This document shows positions 35,011 through 47,032 of a stretch of 64,000 nucleotides of DNA, in pieces; within the stretch, counting starts at the first letter, position 1; each line of letters begins with the position of its first letter. A program made the position numbers and the translations under genes. Origin of the DNA: Chamaecrista fasciculata (Eukaryota; Streptophyta; Magnoliopsida; Fabales; Fabaceae); NCBI GenBank assembly GCA_003254925.1, contig QANZ01012081.1, forward strand, positions 657-64,656, read 5' to 3'. The notes below the pieces were generated by a model. That model was given only the letters and a program-made list of their open reading frames with translations, had not been told where the DNA came from and searched no databases.

Positions 35011-35170
35011 AAAAAAAATATAAAATCAAAATTGTGAAAAAAAAAAGGTAAAAAGCTATATTATAACTTACCTCAACGATGAGAGGTTAAGATTAGACAC
35101 TTTGGAAGATGTTGTGCAAACTGCAAAGTGATAATGTCTTTCTAAAGCAGCTTCTACATAATTTTTTTAA

Positions 35171-35686
35171 GGGTAAATTACACAAAAAGTTTGTGGTTTG
35201 GCTCATTTTCAGATAAAGTCTGTGTGGTTTAAAAAGTGTCAAATAGCGTCCCTGTGGTTTACTTCGTTAACAAAAAGGATCCTGAGGTATATTTTCATCC
35301 AAAATTTGACGGAAATCTTAGCTAATATACTATTTTAAGACTCTAACTATTAATTTTTATGCGTTTGACTCTCTATTTGTATGAAATTTGACGGAAATCT
35401 TAGCTAAAATACTATTTTAAGATCCTAACTATTATTATGAAACTATTCTTTTTTTGTGTCAAAGTCTTTCTCTCATACAAATAGAGAGTCAAACACATAA
35501 AAATTAATAGTTAGAGTCTTAAAATAGTATTTTAGCCAAAATTTCCGTCAAATTTTGGACGAAAATATACCCCATGACCCTTTTTGTTAATGGAGCAAAC
35601 TACATGAACCCTATTTGACACTTTATAAACTACAAAGACCCTATCTGAAAATAGGTTAAACACGTGAGCTTTTTTGTATAATTTAC
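35171..35686. mobile_element. Foldback MITE with long arms
   Basis: GGGTAAATTACACAAAAAGT, 'ctgtgtggtttaaaaagtgtcaaatag' and 'aaatttgacggaaatcttagc' are mirrored on the right by 'gctaaa/gccaaaatttccgtcaaattt', 'ctatttgacactttataaac' and 'tgtataatttacc'. A T-rich 8-9 base duplication (TTTTTTAA) is plausible at the edges. It is non-coding. Confidence 0.75.
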
Positions 35687-36149
35687 CATTTTTTAATATG
35701 ACTGAACGCAACACGTGATAGCTTTTTTCTTCGTTTGTGCTCTTGCTATCATTGGAATATGGGTCCAATTACAAGGGGGCCAATGCACGCCCAAGTCTAC
35801 AATGATACATTTTATGCTCAAGGACCATTACTTCCAATATCTGATCTTTGTAATTTATTCAAAAATTGATCATGTCAATATTAGAAAGAGAAATATACAA
35901 CATGAATACTCTTTTAGAAAAACAAAAAAAAGATAAATCACATACAGAATGAATCAAACAAAAAACTGAACTCGTTAATTGGTGTAAAGATAAAATGGCA
36001 TTTATGTTATGTCGGAGCATAGGGAGTTCTGTAGAAGACAATCTCAAGGAACACAACTGTCAATAGACAGAGGAAAAGAACAAAAAATAAAAGGGAAAAT
36101 CTAAAAAAAAAACTCTATAGCTAAATCACATCAATTTTTAGTTATCTAA
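35687..36149. other. Intergenic DNA
   Basis: No gene or clear repeat is visible. The plus-strand frame 35715-35936 has no recognisable family. Confidence 0.5.
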
Positions 36150-36540
36150 GGGCCTGTTTGGGAACTTGTATGTTCAATCCAATCTCAATCCAATCTCAAC
36201 CTATGAGATGAGATGAGATGATGTTGAAATTAGGATGAGATGAAGTGTTTGGATGGTTTGAGAGAAAATGATGTATAATAGAGTGTGAAATTATATAAAA
36301 GGGTATGTAATGATTGTGGTTGGTTGAAATATGATTATGGATTTTTTTAATTTGTATAGGGGTAGAAATGGTATGAAATAATGATGTTGAGATTGAGATT
36401 GAGATGAGATGATAGGTGTTTGGGTGGGGTTTGACTGGGGTTTGACTGGGATGATATTTGGATGAGATGCTCTTGGAAAGCGTGATTTCTCAATCCTATA
36501 GGATGATGGATTTTGGTCCATCCTATTGGATGAGATTATG
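36150..36540. mobile_element. Possible one-ended Tourist-like element
   Basis: After TAA it begins GGGCCTGTTTGGGAAC, a classic Tourist/PIF start, followed by many GAGATGAGATGAGAT and inverse 'caatctcaatcc' phrases. The matching right terminus was not found, so the extent is uncertain. Confidence 0.35.
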
Positions 36541-37150
36541 GGGCAAAATGAAAATAACATTAAAATTCTTTTGAGAATGCAATTTGGTCCATAAATTTGT
36601 ATCCGGCCAATTAATCAATCCCTAACATGTGTGAGTGATAATTCAAAGCTCGTAGAGAATCCCAGCCATGAATAATGGGGCACATTTATGAATTTGAATA
36701 TAAAGAAAATAATAAGTAATATTTTGGGGACTAGAATGCAAATAACATGAAAAGTATTGTAAACATAAAATTTGGTCCATAACATTGTATCGGTCCAAAG
36801 AATCGGTCCCTAATATCTGTACTCGGGGCTCGAACAAAGCTTGTACCGTCAACAATCGGGTATATTTTTTATTTGCAAGGTGCAAAAAATAACAAACAAT
36901 ATCGTGGGACCAGAATGCAAGTAATATGGAAATGATTGTAAATGTACAATTTGGTCCATAACTTTGTAATTTCCCAACAAAACAACATTGCAATTTTTTT
37001 GCTACCCATGATTCGAACCAGAAAAATAACAAACACATGGAAACTTGTGTATTTTCCCAACAAAAAAATAACCGTTATTTCTCCATTATCCATAGCGCAT
37101 AATCATCGGATGAATTTGGACACGAATTTAGAACAACAAATAGTTTGAGG
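36541..37150. repeat. Tandem array of about 3 units of 180 bp
   Basis: Units start near 36541, 36726 and 36905. Each opens with a 'ggga(c/a)(c/t)aaaatgcaa(g/a)taa' phrase and runs to 'aatttggtccataa(a/c)(t/a)ttgta', then 'aatcggtccctaa'-like text and 'gaaaataataagtaat' or 'aaaaataacaaacaat'. Minus-strand frames at 36643-37093 look alike because they are copies of the same unit, not a gene family. Confidence 0.75.
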
Positions 37151-37187
37151 ACCAAAATCAAACTATTTTCATAGTTTGAGAAAAAAA

Positions 37188-37188
37188 N
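37188..37188. other. Ambiguous base (n)
   Basis: A single undetermined base occurs in a poly-A run, just after the tandem array. It marks a weak point in the assembly or a polished gap. Confidence 0.95.
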
Positions 37189-37307
37189 TAGTAAACATGC
37201 TAATAATATGATAACAACATAATTTATCTCTATAAATTAATCAAAAATACATATGTTCAAATAACACATAAATAAAATGATTGGCCCTAGGGCACAATCT
37301 CCATCAG

Positions 37308-37475
37308 ATGCCAACAAAATTGATAAGGAGTCGACTCATAACCTATAAAGTCGTGAGTTCAATTTTTATTGTCGATGTGAGAGTCTTATTGGTAATCAAT
37401 CTGTAAGTATCTCTGTAAGCGCTCTGACCTTGATGAGTCCCACTCAACTAAACTTTAAATTACCAAAAAAAATCA
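37308..37475 (+). mobile_element. Probable degenerate SINE
   Basis: GTCGACTCATAACC...GTCGTGAGTTCAATTTTTA resembles decayed A and B boxes, and the body ends in an AAAAAAAATC tail. A related reversed piece lies at 21410-21520. No target duplication was found. Confidence 0.45.
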
Positions 37476-37704
37476 AGGGTTGATTAATGAAATGAGTTTA
37501 ATTTACTAGATAAATATATTTATATAATAAAATCTAATTATTACATATTTCGCTTAGTTGAAAAATTGGACTAAATTAATGATTAATCATAAAAAATGAA
37601 CATTGTTACACTTTACTTTTTTAAAGATAAAACTATAAAATTTAATTTTTAAAATACGTAATTACAAGCAATTTAATTATTTTATCAAAGATAATAAATT
37701 GAGT

Positions 37705-37879
37705 AGTGGTTGGCGAACTACACCCTAGGTGAGAGGACCTAGGTTCGGTCCCTAGAGTCAACATTGTTGGGAAGGTACAACCGTTTCGTCTCTGTTGCTC
37801 GAATGAGATTAATTTTCGCTTAGACTATTATACGGATAGGCGGAAGAAACTCATGACATTATAAAAAAAAAAAAAAGTA
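37705..37879 (+). mobile_element. tRNA-derived SINE with target-site duplication
   Basis: The body starts AGTGGTTGGCGAACTACACC (A-box-like), has GGTTCGGTCCCTAG as B box, and ends in a 14-base poly-A run followed by GTAA. AATAAATTGAGT flanks both sides (37693-37704 and 37880-37891), an exact 12-base duplication. It belongs to a different SINE family from the one at 17.7 kb. Confidence 0.85.
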
Positions 37880-37891
37880 AATAAATTGAGT

Positions 37892-39376
37892 TTAATAAAG
37901 ATTTGATGTCGATTTTACTTAACAATTGATACTGAAAAATTATATAATATATAATGAGTCTTGTATGGAAAAAGTTGTTGAGTTTAAAATATTTTATTTA
38001 AATTTTAGATTGTGATTCTTCCCAAGGTTTGTAGTTTTGTCAATTACCATAGTGTTTCAATTGAGAAGTTGATCAAATTAGAGAACACTATTTGAAAAAA
38101 AAAGCTAAATAGAATTTTAAAACTCAAGTGAAATATCATAACCAAAAGTTGGGAATGTTTAGCTTTTGACTTTTGTAAAAATATTATGTAATGAGTCTTA
38201 TATTTAAAATAATATTGAGTATAAGGTATCTTTTAAAATTTTGAGTTATCCAATCTCTGTAACTAACATTTTTAAAATGTGATTCTCTCAAAGATTTATA
38301 TTGATTATATTAACTTTTCAATTTTAATTAAGATATCAACAAAAAAGACTAAATTATTTATAATTGCTTGTATTTGGAAAAATTGGTAAACGAATCGGAT
38401 TCCAATTTGATTGCTCAATGTATATTGAACACATTAAGACTAACTACCCTAGTGTACCGACTTAATATAGAAAGTGTTAAATGTTTCATTATCTACAAGT
38501 TGCAAATAGAGGCCACAATCTTGTTTTCTTCTGAATTTTCAATTTTCTTTTCTTCTTTTTCTCTATTCTCTTTCCTCTCCAGTCCAAATTGTTACAAACT
38601 TACAACTTACAACTCTATAGTCCACACCTCTTTACTTACTGTCACAATAATATTGAAAAAAGAGATTAGAGAAGCCAACAAAAAAGTAACTAGTAAGTCA
38701 AGATCCTGAAACAGATCCACATCATCATCACCGTCCACGTGTCCTCACACGCAAGCAAACAAAAGACAAGAGTATATCCGAATCCCACATATCTCTTGCT
38801 ACTGCTACATCCATTACTCACCATATATGCTTTTCAATTTTTTAACTAAACAAATCTAATTTAATTCATAACTATAAATATATCTGGAGAATACTATTTT
38901 TTTTATAATTAACTGTTAACTCTTAAATAAAATACTTAAACAGAGTATTAATTATTACTATGGAATATGGATTCACACCAATATATAATTACTAGAGGCT
39001 TGGAATGCCTTTTTTGTTTGAATTGATTTAAAGTTAAAGATTATATAAAATTTTTATATTGATAAATAAGTAAGTTTGAGACCAATTTAAAATTTCTTGA
39101 TACATTTGAGAATAATTAAAAATTTTGACTTAATTAAAAGGAATATGGGTGATTTTTTTTCACATAAGAATAAACGTGGGCTAACTAGAGAAAAGTGAGT
39201 GAATTTTTTTTAAAAAAATTTTTAATTCAATAATTTTGACCAATTATAAAAGGATGAAGCCATATAATATAGTATAGATATAGATATAAATATATTTTTT
39301 TTGGCCGGTATAATTATATATCTATATATATATATTCTCTGATTTTTTTTTCAAATTTTAAAGTAAATTCTCTCCC
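37892..39376. other. AT-rich intergenic DNA and transporter promoter region
   Basis: No gene is seen. The plus-strand frame 38368-38709 lacks family resemblance. A CCACGTGTCCTC run (ABRE/G-box core CACGTG at about 38736) lies some 770 bp upstream of the transporter ATG and could be a stress-response element. Confidence 0.45.
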
Positions 39377-39387
39377 TATATATATAA
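39377..39387 (+). promoter_or_regulatory. TATA box of the OCT4-like transporter
   Basis: TATATATATAA is 120 bp upstream of the chosen ATG at 39508, after a pyrimidine-rich run. The implied start of transcription is near 39405-39415. Confidence 0.6.
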
Positions 39388-39507
39388 CACAGAAAAGAAA
39401 AAAGTCACCTAGCATTTGAGCGAGACGGGAAAAAACAAAAATCGAAACGTTTCGAGCGTGAACGAAAAACCCTGAGAATCAGATATTCATTCATTCGTTC
39501 ATTGTCG

Positions 39508-42500
39508 ATGTCCTCCGCCACCGCCAATAATGACGAGCTCCGATCGCCGCTGCTGCCGCCGCCATCTGCGGCGGGGAAGGTTCCCGCCGGCGAGGCGGAG
39601 GCGGAGAAACTGTGCATCGACGAGATGCTCCGGCGATACTGCGGCGAGTTCGGGCCTTGGCAGCTCCGGCACTTCGTGTTGACGAGCCTGGCGTGGGCTT
39701 TGGAGGCTTTCCACACGATGGTGATGATATTCGCGGACCGCGAGCCCGATTGGAGATGCGTCGGGCCCGGTTCGTGTGGGAAGAGTATGTGCGGGCTTGA
39801 ACCGGGCTTTTGGGAGTGGGCCGGAGGCCCGGGAGGCTCGACCGTATCGGAGTGGGGCCTGATTTGTGGTGAGAAATATAAGGTCGGGCTTGTCCAGTCC
39901 TTGTTCTTCGGCGGCTGTATGATCGGTTAGTGAAATTTCTTCTCAGATTTCTGATTTTATTTTTGGGGAAAATTTTGTGTTCTAGATTTTCGGGGATAAT
40001 TGATTATGATTTGATGGAAAATGTTAGGAAAACATTATCTAGGTAATTAATAGCAATAAGTAAGAATTATCTTGAGTGGTTTAATTTCAAAGATTGGTAG
40101 AGGGAAGTCATAAATAGTAAGTACTATATCACGTATCTAAGGCTCAGTTTGTTTGTGCTCTGATTATAACCTGCTTAGATTATAATCTTAATTTTTTTAT
40201 AATCAAACACATCCAATTACACTTATACCCCTATATATATACCTATAATTACATATACTCTAATACATTCAATCACACATCACAAGGCTAAAATAGTAAT
40301 TTACCTGAAATGGTAGACCAATTTTGTCAACGGTGGACCGAATATCGACCTGACCCGACGTTCGGTCCACCGATTCAAAAATATGGTCGACCGAATTTCA
40401 ACCTAAGAATGCTATCAGGCCCGACGTTCGGTCCACCGATGAAAAAAATGGTCGACCGAATACCTAAAATGAGCCACATTGAAATTTTTTTTCGGGTCTG
40501 GAGTGCTTTTTTACATTCTCTCTCATCTTGTGCCAAACGGTGTACCATTTTTTTGATAGTTCACCGAATGTCGGGGCCTGATTACTACACTTTAGTCCTT
40601 TTGGTTCACGAGGGTGATGTGGGAGATCGAAAATAATTATTATATAATTAGTTTACGTTTTTATTGAACAGTGTCTGTAACGAGTTTTAAAGTATAAACG
40701 TTTTGCAACTGGCTAAAACTTTTCAGAAATTAGATCAGATATTATTTTAATAATAATGTTAATTTTCTTTCCCAAGTCAAAATTTACGGAAAAATAAATA
40801 AAAACCATGAACTGTCTTTCTCGAATATGGACATTTTATAGTATTTTATAAAATTTATATATATTTTTTTAAAAAAATCTAAAGAACTTAATTTGTTTTT
40901 CGGAAGGATGAAATTGGGGAAACGAGCCAAGTTGAACTTTTATTTTTTAATAATGCTTGTCGTTTGATTTGAAAATTACTATATTTGTCTGTCGTTTCGT
41001 GCGTATGTCTCGGACATCCTGGAATCTTCAAAGAAACAGAGGGAACCATAATCATTAGAAATAATTTAAGGATGTGTCATATTTCTGACTTGAAACCCAT
41101 TTATTAATAATATTATTGTTATCTTCAAACTGCAAAGCCTATCTAAAATACAGAGGCCACAAGCTATAAATACAGAGGCCACAAGCTATGTATCTGAGTT
41201 ATATATTTATATAGTGACAAAAAGACAAAGGGATAGTTGTGAGTCTTGTGACTAGATAGGAGCAACGTGTTGTGAATTGTGATGTTCATAATCACTAGAA
41301 AAAAAAACTACACAGGTATATATAAGAAAAGTTTTTTATTGTTCTTTTAAATTGGTTCACGTATTAGATGGAAATTATTAGTATAATTTAAAAATTAAAA
41401 GAAATAAAAATTATAACTGTCAGTGTTATTTTTAAATATAATTTTATTTCTAGAATATTTTGATATTTTCTAAGCAATATATTTAAAATATTAGTAAAAA
41501 ATATAAAATTATATTTAAAAAGAGTAAAAGTGTAGTGAAAGAAAACAAATAGAAGAGACAAAAACATCCCATAATATATAGTCTTTCTTGTTGATTCTTG
41601 TCTGTTTTTTTCGTGTTAGAGGATATATATATATTATTATTAGGATTTATCTAACGTGTGCCCTTAAGGCACATTTTAAGGTTTCTTCTTATTGGTTAGT
41701 AGAGCATCTCATATCTTGAAATCTACGAAAGTTCATTTAAAAAATAATTTTTAATGTTTGTAAACTCACTTGACCAATCAAAAGAAACCTTAACATGTAC
41801 TCTAAGAGCACATGTTAGAAGGACCCTTATTATTATTGCCTTTGACTGTTGATGCATTTTTTTTAGATCAGTTTAATTATCAGCTTTTATAGTACAGTTA
41901 TTTGTTGTGTTATATATGATATAACAATTGAATTTTCAGTCATAGAATTTTGATTCAAACATGATGCCAAATCAACTTCTTTTATTTTTGTAGGACAATT
42001 TCTGAAGTAGTTTACATTTTACTTTAGACTTCAATCCAAAAACAACAAATAAATATAATAAATCTTTAAAAATTAATATATATATATATATATATATATA
42101 TTCTTTTTGTATAAAGTAATAACTCACTCTCCCCATCACTCACAACTCACATCTTCACCTTAAAACTTCTATAGTGGAATCAAAATCCAGCTTTAGCCAA
42201 ATAAAGAGAATTATACTTACTAGGGAAATTGCTATTAAATGACCAACAATGATCATGTGAAGTGAAAAGAATGGGGAAGCTATTAAGCTAAGTAAAGAGA
42301 ATCAAATATGGTAACAAATTCCCTAGAAAAGAAAAGTTAACAAATAATATCTTGCTTTATTTGAGCTAAAACCTAGTATTGAGTAGTCATACATACTTAA
42401 GCTAATGCATTAAGTAAAGAGAATCAAATATGGTAACAAATTGCCTAGAAAAGAAAAATTAACAAATTAATATCTTGCTTTATTTGAGCTAAAACCTAGT

Positions 42501-45500
42501 AATGAGTAGTCATATTTTATTTTATATTTTCAAACGAAGAAGAAGCATCTTTCACTTTTCCTTTCACTATGGAGCCCACAAACCACAATGGTAGCCTCAT
42601 AACAAATGTACCTTCCGTCTAGCCTTTATATCCTCACTAGTCTCTTTCTTTACATATCCTAAAAGAAAAAAAGTTGTAGTAGGGCCACACTCACCATCTT
42701 CAATAGAGTATCATTTATTAGAAAAACAACAAATAATAAAAATTAAATGTGCAAATTTGTTCTGAATTTTATTTATGTTGTAAAAATCTTTCTTAAACTA
42801 TGAAAAATGAAAAAAAAAAGTCTTTTTGGTTTTTTCGTGAAAAAACTTTCTTTTGTTAAATCTTTTACTTAAAATATTAAATTACTTTCCAATGTTTTGT
42901 TGTTATTGAATTTGAGATTAATTGAAATTTAAAATTAATTAATACTATATTTAATAGTAATTAAATTATTTCAAATGAAAATATTATGAAATAAGTACTT
43001 TTGCACGAGGTGAAAAGTTTGGGAAGACCTTTTTGTCATTTTTATAGTGTAAAAACGTTTCTATACAAAAAATAAAGTTGATTTTGAGTATTTTAGCCAA
43101 TTTTTATTTTTAGAAAAAAGCACCACAAGTCTTGAAAGGAAAAATCTATAAAAGTGAAGAGAAAATGAATTTTTATTTTTGAAATTTTAAAATTGAATTT
43201 AATGCATTTTCCCCTTTATCCCCCTATTTTATATAGTATAAAGACAGTTTGAAGGAAAAAGATATGGTTAAAGAATATCATTTTCATCCCTTATGCTTGG
43301 CTCAAATCTAGTATGTGTTTTATTTTAGTCAATTTTGTTTTTTGTATTGTCTAAAATAGTTCAATTTCATCTTAGTATTTTATACTATAAACTATTAATA
43401 AAATTATCGAACATGTTCTTATATCCTATTAAGTTTTTTTTTAATGCTTAGGTGATTTTTCTTTTTCCTTTTTTTTATAGAAAACTTAACTAATATATTG
43501 CTTTTAAAATAGATACATTTTAGTATAATGAAAGAAAATTTTAGGGTATGTTCAGATTCGATCTACGTCGTATATTTGGTTATAGTAGAAGAGTTTTTTA
43601 ATAAAGATAATTGTATTTACTAGATATTTTATTAAATAAATTTGAGTGTGTACATAAAATATCGAAAAAATATATTTATACCAAAGTAATACTAAATAAA
43701 ATAATTAAAATAAAATTGCACATTTATGCTGCTCCTTCCTCGATGCACTATGTTGATATATATGAAAGATGGGTATAGTAGTGACTAGTGAGTAGTGACA
43801 AATTGACTATACAATAAAGAGTGAGTCGGCAAGTGAAATCTAACAATTTATTGACAACAATGATGATTTTAACATTAGAAACAGATGCAATAATTTTCTT
43901 GCAGATATACATGTATGCATGCGTGAATGAGACATTCTTTTACTACAACACATATCTCAAGACGAGTCTGAATATATTAAATGATAGTTTGGTGATATGT
44001 ACATATATCAGGTGGTGGAATGTTCAGTGAAATATGCAACATTTCATACATGAATGAAACCATCTTTTACTGCAACACATGTCTCAAAATAAATCTGAAT
44101 TTATTGAACATATATTAATGGAAAAAACTTACTTATTCTTTAAATTTATACCGAATTAATTATTATTTCTTGCCAGCACCAAATCAATTAATTAATTTCT
44201 TAACAATTGAAATATATGATTAAATCTCTAAAATATTTTTTTTATTTGAATTTATATTAAATTTATTCAATTTGGTCCTTAAATTTATACTTTTCGATCA
44301 CTAAATTTGATTCAAAGACTAAATTATTGACAATTATAATAATTTAAAAACTGATTAGTTGATTCAGTGTAGATCATGAACTAAATAGTATATTTTCTCT
44401 ATATTAATGCATAATATATATTTCAGGTGCTGGAATATTCGGTCACCTCTCAGATTCGTTTCTTGGAAGAAAAGGCTCTCTCACGGTGGTTTGCCTCCTC
44501 AACGCCATTTTTGGCTGCTTAACCGCCCTCTCCCCCAACTACTTTACCTACCTCTTCCTCCGCTTCCTCACCGGCTTCAGCACGGGCGGCGTCGGCCTCT
44601 GTGCGTTCGTCCTTGCCACCGAGCCCATCGGCCCCTCCAAGCGCGGCTCGGCCGGCATGTCCACCTTCTACTTCTTCTCCACCGGCATCGCCTTTCTCTC
44701 GGCCACCGCCTTCCTCTTCCCGCAATGGCGCTCTCTCTACCTCGCCTCCTCTCTCCCTTCCCTTCTCTTCCTCCTCCTCGTCATCCCCTTTATCTCGGAA
44801 TCTCCCCGGTGGTACCTCGTTAGAGGAAGAATCGCTGACGCCACAAAACTCATGTCTGTTATTGCCACCGCCAACGGGAAACACCTCCCAGACGGCGTCC
44901 TCCTTGGTCTCGACGAAGAAACCGCATCAAACGACGACGTTTCCACGTGCAAGAATGATAAAGTTGTCCATGCAATAAGTGGATCTCTAGTTGATGTTAT
45001 TCGATCACCAATCACAAGGGTTCGGTTGTTTTTAGCTGTGGTTATAAATTTCTTATGCTCCGTAGTTTACTATGGCTTAAGTTTGAATGTGGTGAATTTA
45101 GAGACGAATCTTTACATGAACGTTATCTTGAACGCCGTGGCAGAAATGCCGGCATTCGCGATAACGGCGGTGTTATTGGATAGATTCGGGAGGAAGCCGT
45201 TGGCGATAGGGACGTTATGGTTTAGTGGGTTTTTTTGTTTTGTGGGGAGTTTGATGAGTAATGAGGGTTTATGGAAGGTGGTGAAAATGGTGTGTGGGGT
45301 TTTGGGGATATTTGGGATGGCGGGAACCTACAATTTGCTGTTTATTTACACGGCAGAGCTGTTTCCGACGGTGGTGAGGAACGCGGCGTTGGGTTGCGCG
45401 ACACAGGCGGCGCAAATGGGGGCAATTTTGGCGCCGTTTGTGGTGGTTTTGGGAGGGAGGGTGCCGTTTGCGGTGTTCGCGGCGTGCGGCGTGGTGGCCG

Positions 45501-45580
45501 GAGTGTTCGGGTTTTACTTGCCGGAGACGTTGAACCAGCCACTGTATGATACCTTTGCTGGAATGGCCAATGGAGGGTGA
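39508..45580 (+). CDS. OCT4: OCT4-type organic cation/carnitine transporter
   Basis: Two exons, 39508-39925 and 44427-45580, join at M-I-G|A-G-I-F-G to give 523 aa. The start is the ATG in GTCGATGTCC; an upstream in-frame TTG is not used. The protein is an SLC22-like member of the major facilitator superfamily: acidic N-terminus, first membrane helix near AWALEAFHTMVMIF, a Cys-rich extra-membrane loop (CVGPGSCGKSMCG), the loop 2-3 motif SDSFLGRKGS, the STGGVGLCAFVLATEPIGPSKRG stretch, a second DRFGRKP, and PESPRWYLV-like SESPRWYLVRG. Arabidopsis OCT4-6 sit at the tonoplast and respond to stress; substrates are organic cations and carnitine (family knowledge). The 4.5-kb intron holds several repeats. 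Codon composition is uneven: the first half of exon 2 is very C-rich and the last third G-rich. Confidence 0.92.
40310..40600. repeat. Tandem GC-rich repeat in the transporter intron
   Basis: CCCGACGTTCGGTCCACCGAT followed by 'aaaaat-atggtcgaccgaat' occurs at about 40356 and 40419, with weaker copies before and after. The units are about 65-80 bp. The open frame 40310-40636 is the repeat read as protein. Confidence 0.6.
41641..41828. mobile_element. Foldback MITE in the transporter intron
   Basis: TCTAACGTGTGCCCTTAAGG...TTAAGGTTTCTTCTTATTGG on the left mirrors CCAATCAAAAGAAACCTTAA...TAAGAGCACATGTTAGA on the right. TTATTATTA-type runs flank both sides, so a 9-base duplication is possible but not provable in that microsatellite context. 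Confidence 0.75.
42289..42512. repeat. Tandem duplication of about 122 bp in the transporter intron
   Basis: TAAGTAAAGAGAATCAAATA...GAGCTAAAACCTAGTA...GAGTAGTCATA occurs twice, starting at 42289 and 42411, with only a handful of differences. It is a recent local duplication. Confidence 0.85.
43918..44110. repeat. Direct duplication of about 65 bp, 130 bp apart
   Basis: GAATGAGACATTCTTTTACT with 'acaacacatatctcaagacgagtctgaat' recurs as GAATGAAACCATCTTTTACT with 'gcaacacatgtctcaaaataaatctgaat'. Both lie 300-500 bp before the transporter's second exon. Confidence 0.65.
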
Positions 45581-45612
45581 AGGGATGATAATGTGTGTGT
45601 GTGTGTGAAACT

Positions 45613-45646
45613 GTTACTTAGAGTAAGTGAGATGAGATTATGGTTT
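45613..45646 (+). repeat. 34-bp exact direct repeat, copy 1, in the OCT4 3' flank
   Basis: GTTACTTAGAGTAAGTGAGA and the next 14 bases are identical to 46563-46596. This copy is about 32 bp after the OCT4 stop codon, directly after a (GT)n run, so it is probably in the 3' untranslated region. Confidence 0.85.
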
Positions 45647-46357
45647 TTTTTTTTGTTGCATTTTCTTTTTTCTTTTTTCTTTTTGTTGGTTTGTTTAGGT
45701 TATCTCATCTCGTATGTTGTATATTGTAAAACTAATGGTGGGGCGAAATGGAAATTTAAAAACATACGAAAGAAATCAAATGGTTTTCTATTTTCTAGTT
45801 AAAATATATATATATATAGGATGTTTTTATGCTTAGATAAAAATTGAGAAAATTTTATTCTGGTTTCTTGTGATTTTTTCTTTTCATTTGATTAGTCAGA
45901 AAGGTTTCAATCATCATTGTTTATTAACGTTAGTGTTTTTTGGTTTGATTCTTAATTAAGTTGGTGACGTAAAACTATTAATTAATAATAGTATTATGCT
46001 ATTAAATAGTGAAATTATATTCATATTAATTAGATTAAAAGACAATAGTAAACTAATATAGAAAATTGAAGGACCAAATCTAAAAGAAAAAATTAAGAAA
46101 AAAAAGTAAATTAAAATGGAGTTTACATCGATACAAATTAATGATGAAAATGCTAATGAGGTTTGGCTCACTTTATCACCTTTCACTTATAACAATTGTA
46201 TGGTTTGGGTTCGATCCTGGTGATGACCCTGAATTAAGAACCAAAACACACATAGTTGGCCAAAGAGAAAGGGCCGTTAGACGTGTTCAAAGATCAATCA
46301 CCCACTATACCTTTTGAATCCCATGAAGTTGCCACTTCTGAAATTGCTAAATTTCTC
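45647..46357. other. 3' flank of the transporter and intergenic DNA
   Basis: A T-rich run follows the transporter, then AT-rich DNA. The frames at 45593-45802 and 45956-46186 are not recognisable genes. Confidence 0.45.
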
Positions 46358-46562
46358 TTAGAGTGTGTTTGGATCGAGGAGATTAGGGGAGAAGGGGAGG
46401 GGAGGAGGGAGATTAGAGAACTCTCCCCCTTGTTTCAGGAGAGAGATAATGAAGGAGGAGAGGAGGGGGGTGAAGGAGGATGAGGGAGGATTTAAATTGT
46501 AGTGCAAATTTGGTGGGATGGTTGAGGGAGGATTTGAATTGTAGTGCAAATTTTGGGGGATG

Positions 46563-46596
46563 GTTACTTAGAGTAAGTGAGATGAGATTATGGTTT
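46563..46596 (+). repeat. 34-bp exact direct repeat, copy 2, inside the Tourist-like element
   Basis: It is identical to 45613-45646, 950 bp away. It is followed at once by an inverted repeat: TATGAACCTCAACCATCCATTC answered by GAATGCATGGTTAAGGTTCATA within 80 bp. Confidence 0.85.
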
Positions 46597-47032
46597 ATGA
46601 ACCTCAACCATCCATTCTATTTCTAGTTGAGTATGGTGGAAGGAATGGATGAAGGAATGCATGGTTAAGGTTCATACTTCACCATAATTTATCACTCTCA
46701 TAATTGAGCAGATCCACTCCCGCAAATTTGGGGTATTTCAGAGGATTTTAGAGCTCTTAATCTTTTCTTTTGTAACAATTTTTAATTTAAACAGTCATTA
46801 TGGTCTTCAAACTATAAGGTTAGTTTCATTTTGGTCCCTAGTTATTTTTTGTTCTGTTTTGGTCCTCAAATTATGGGATTATGTTGGTCCCCAAACTAAT
46901 CTTTGTTTCTTTTAATTCTCAAACTATTTTTTGTTTTATTTTGGTCCTCAAACTATTTTTTATTTTATTTTGGTCCTCAAACTATTTATTATTCTATTTT
47001 GGTCCTCAAACTATTTTTTTGTTTTGGACCTG

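Noticed and set aside
36643-37093. Family of similar minus-strand peptides at 36.6-37.1 kb
   Set aside because: They look alike because the DNA is a 180-bp tandem repeat.
44519-45549. Long open frames antisense and in other frames of OCT4 exon 2
   Set aside because: They are shadows of a GC-rich coding exon; the residue content is Pro/Arg/Gly/Glu bias only.
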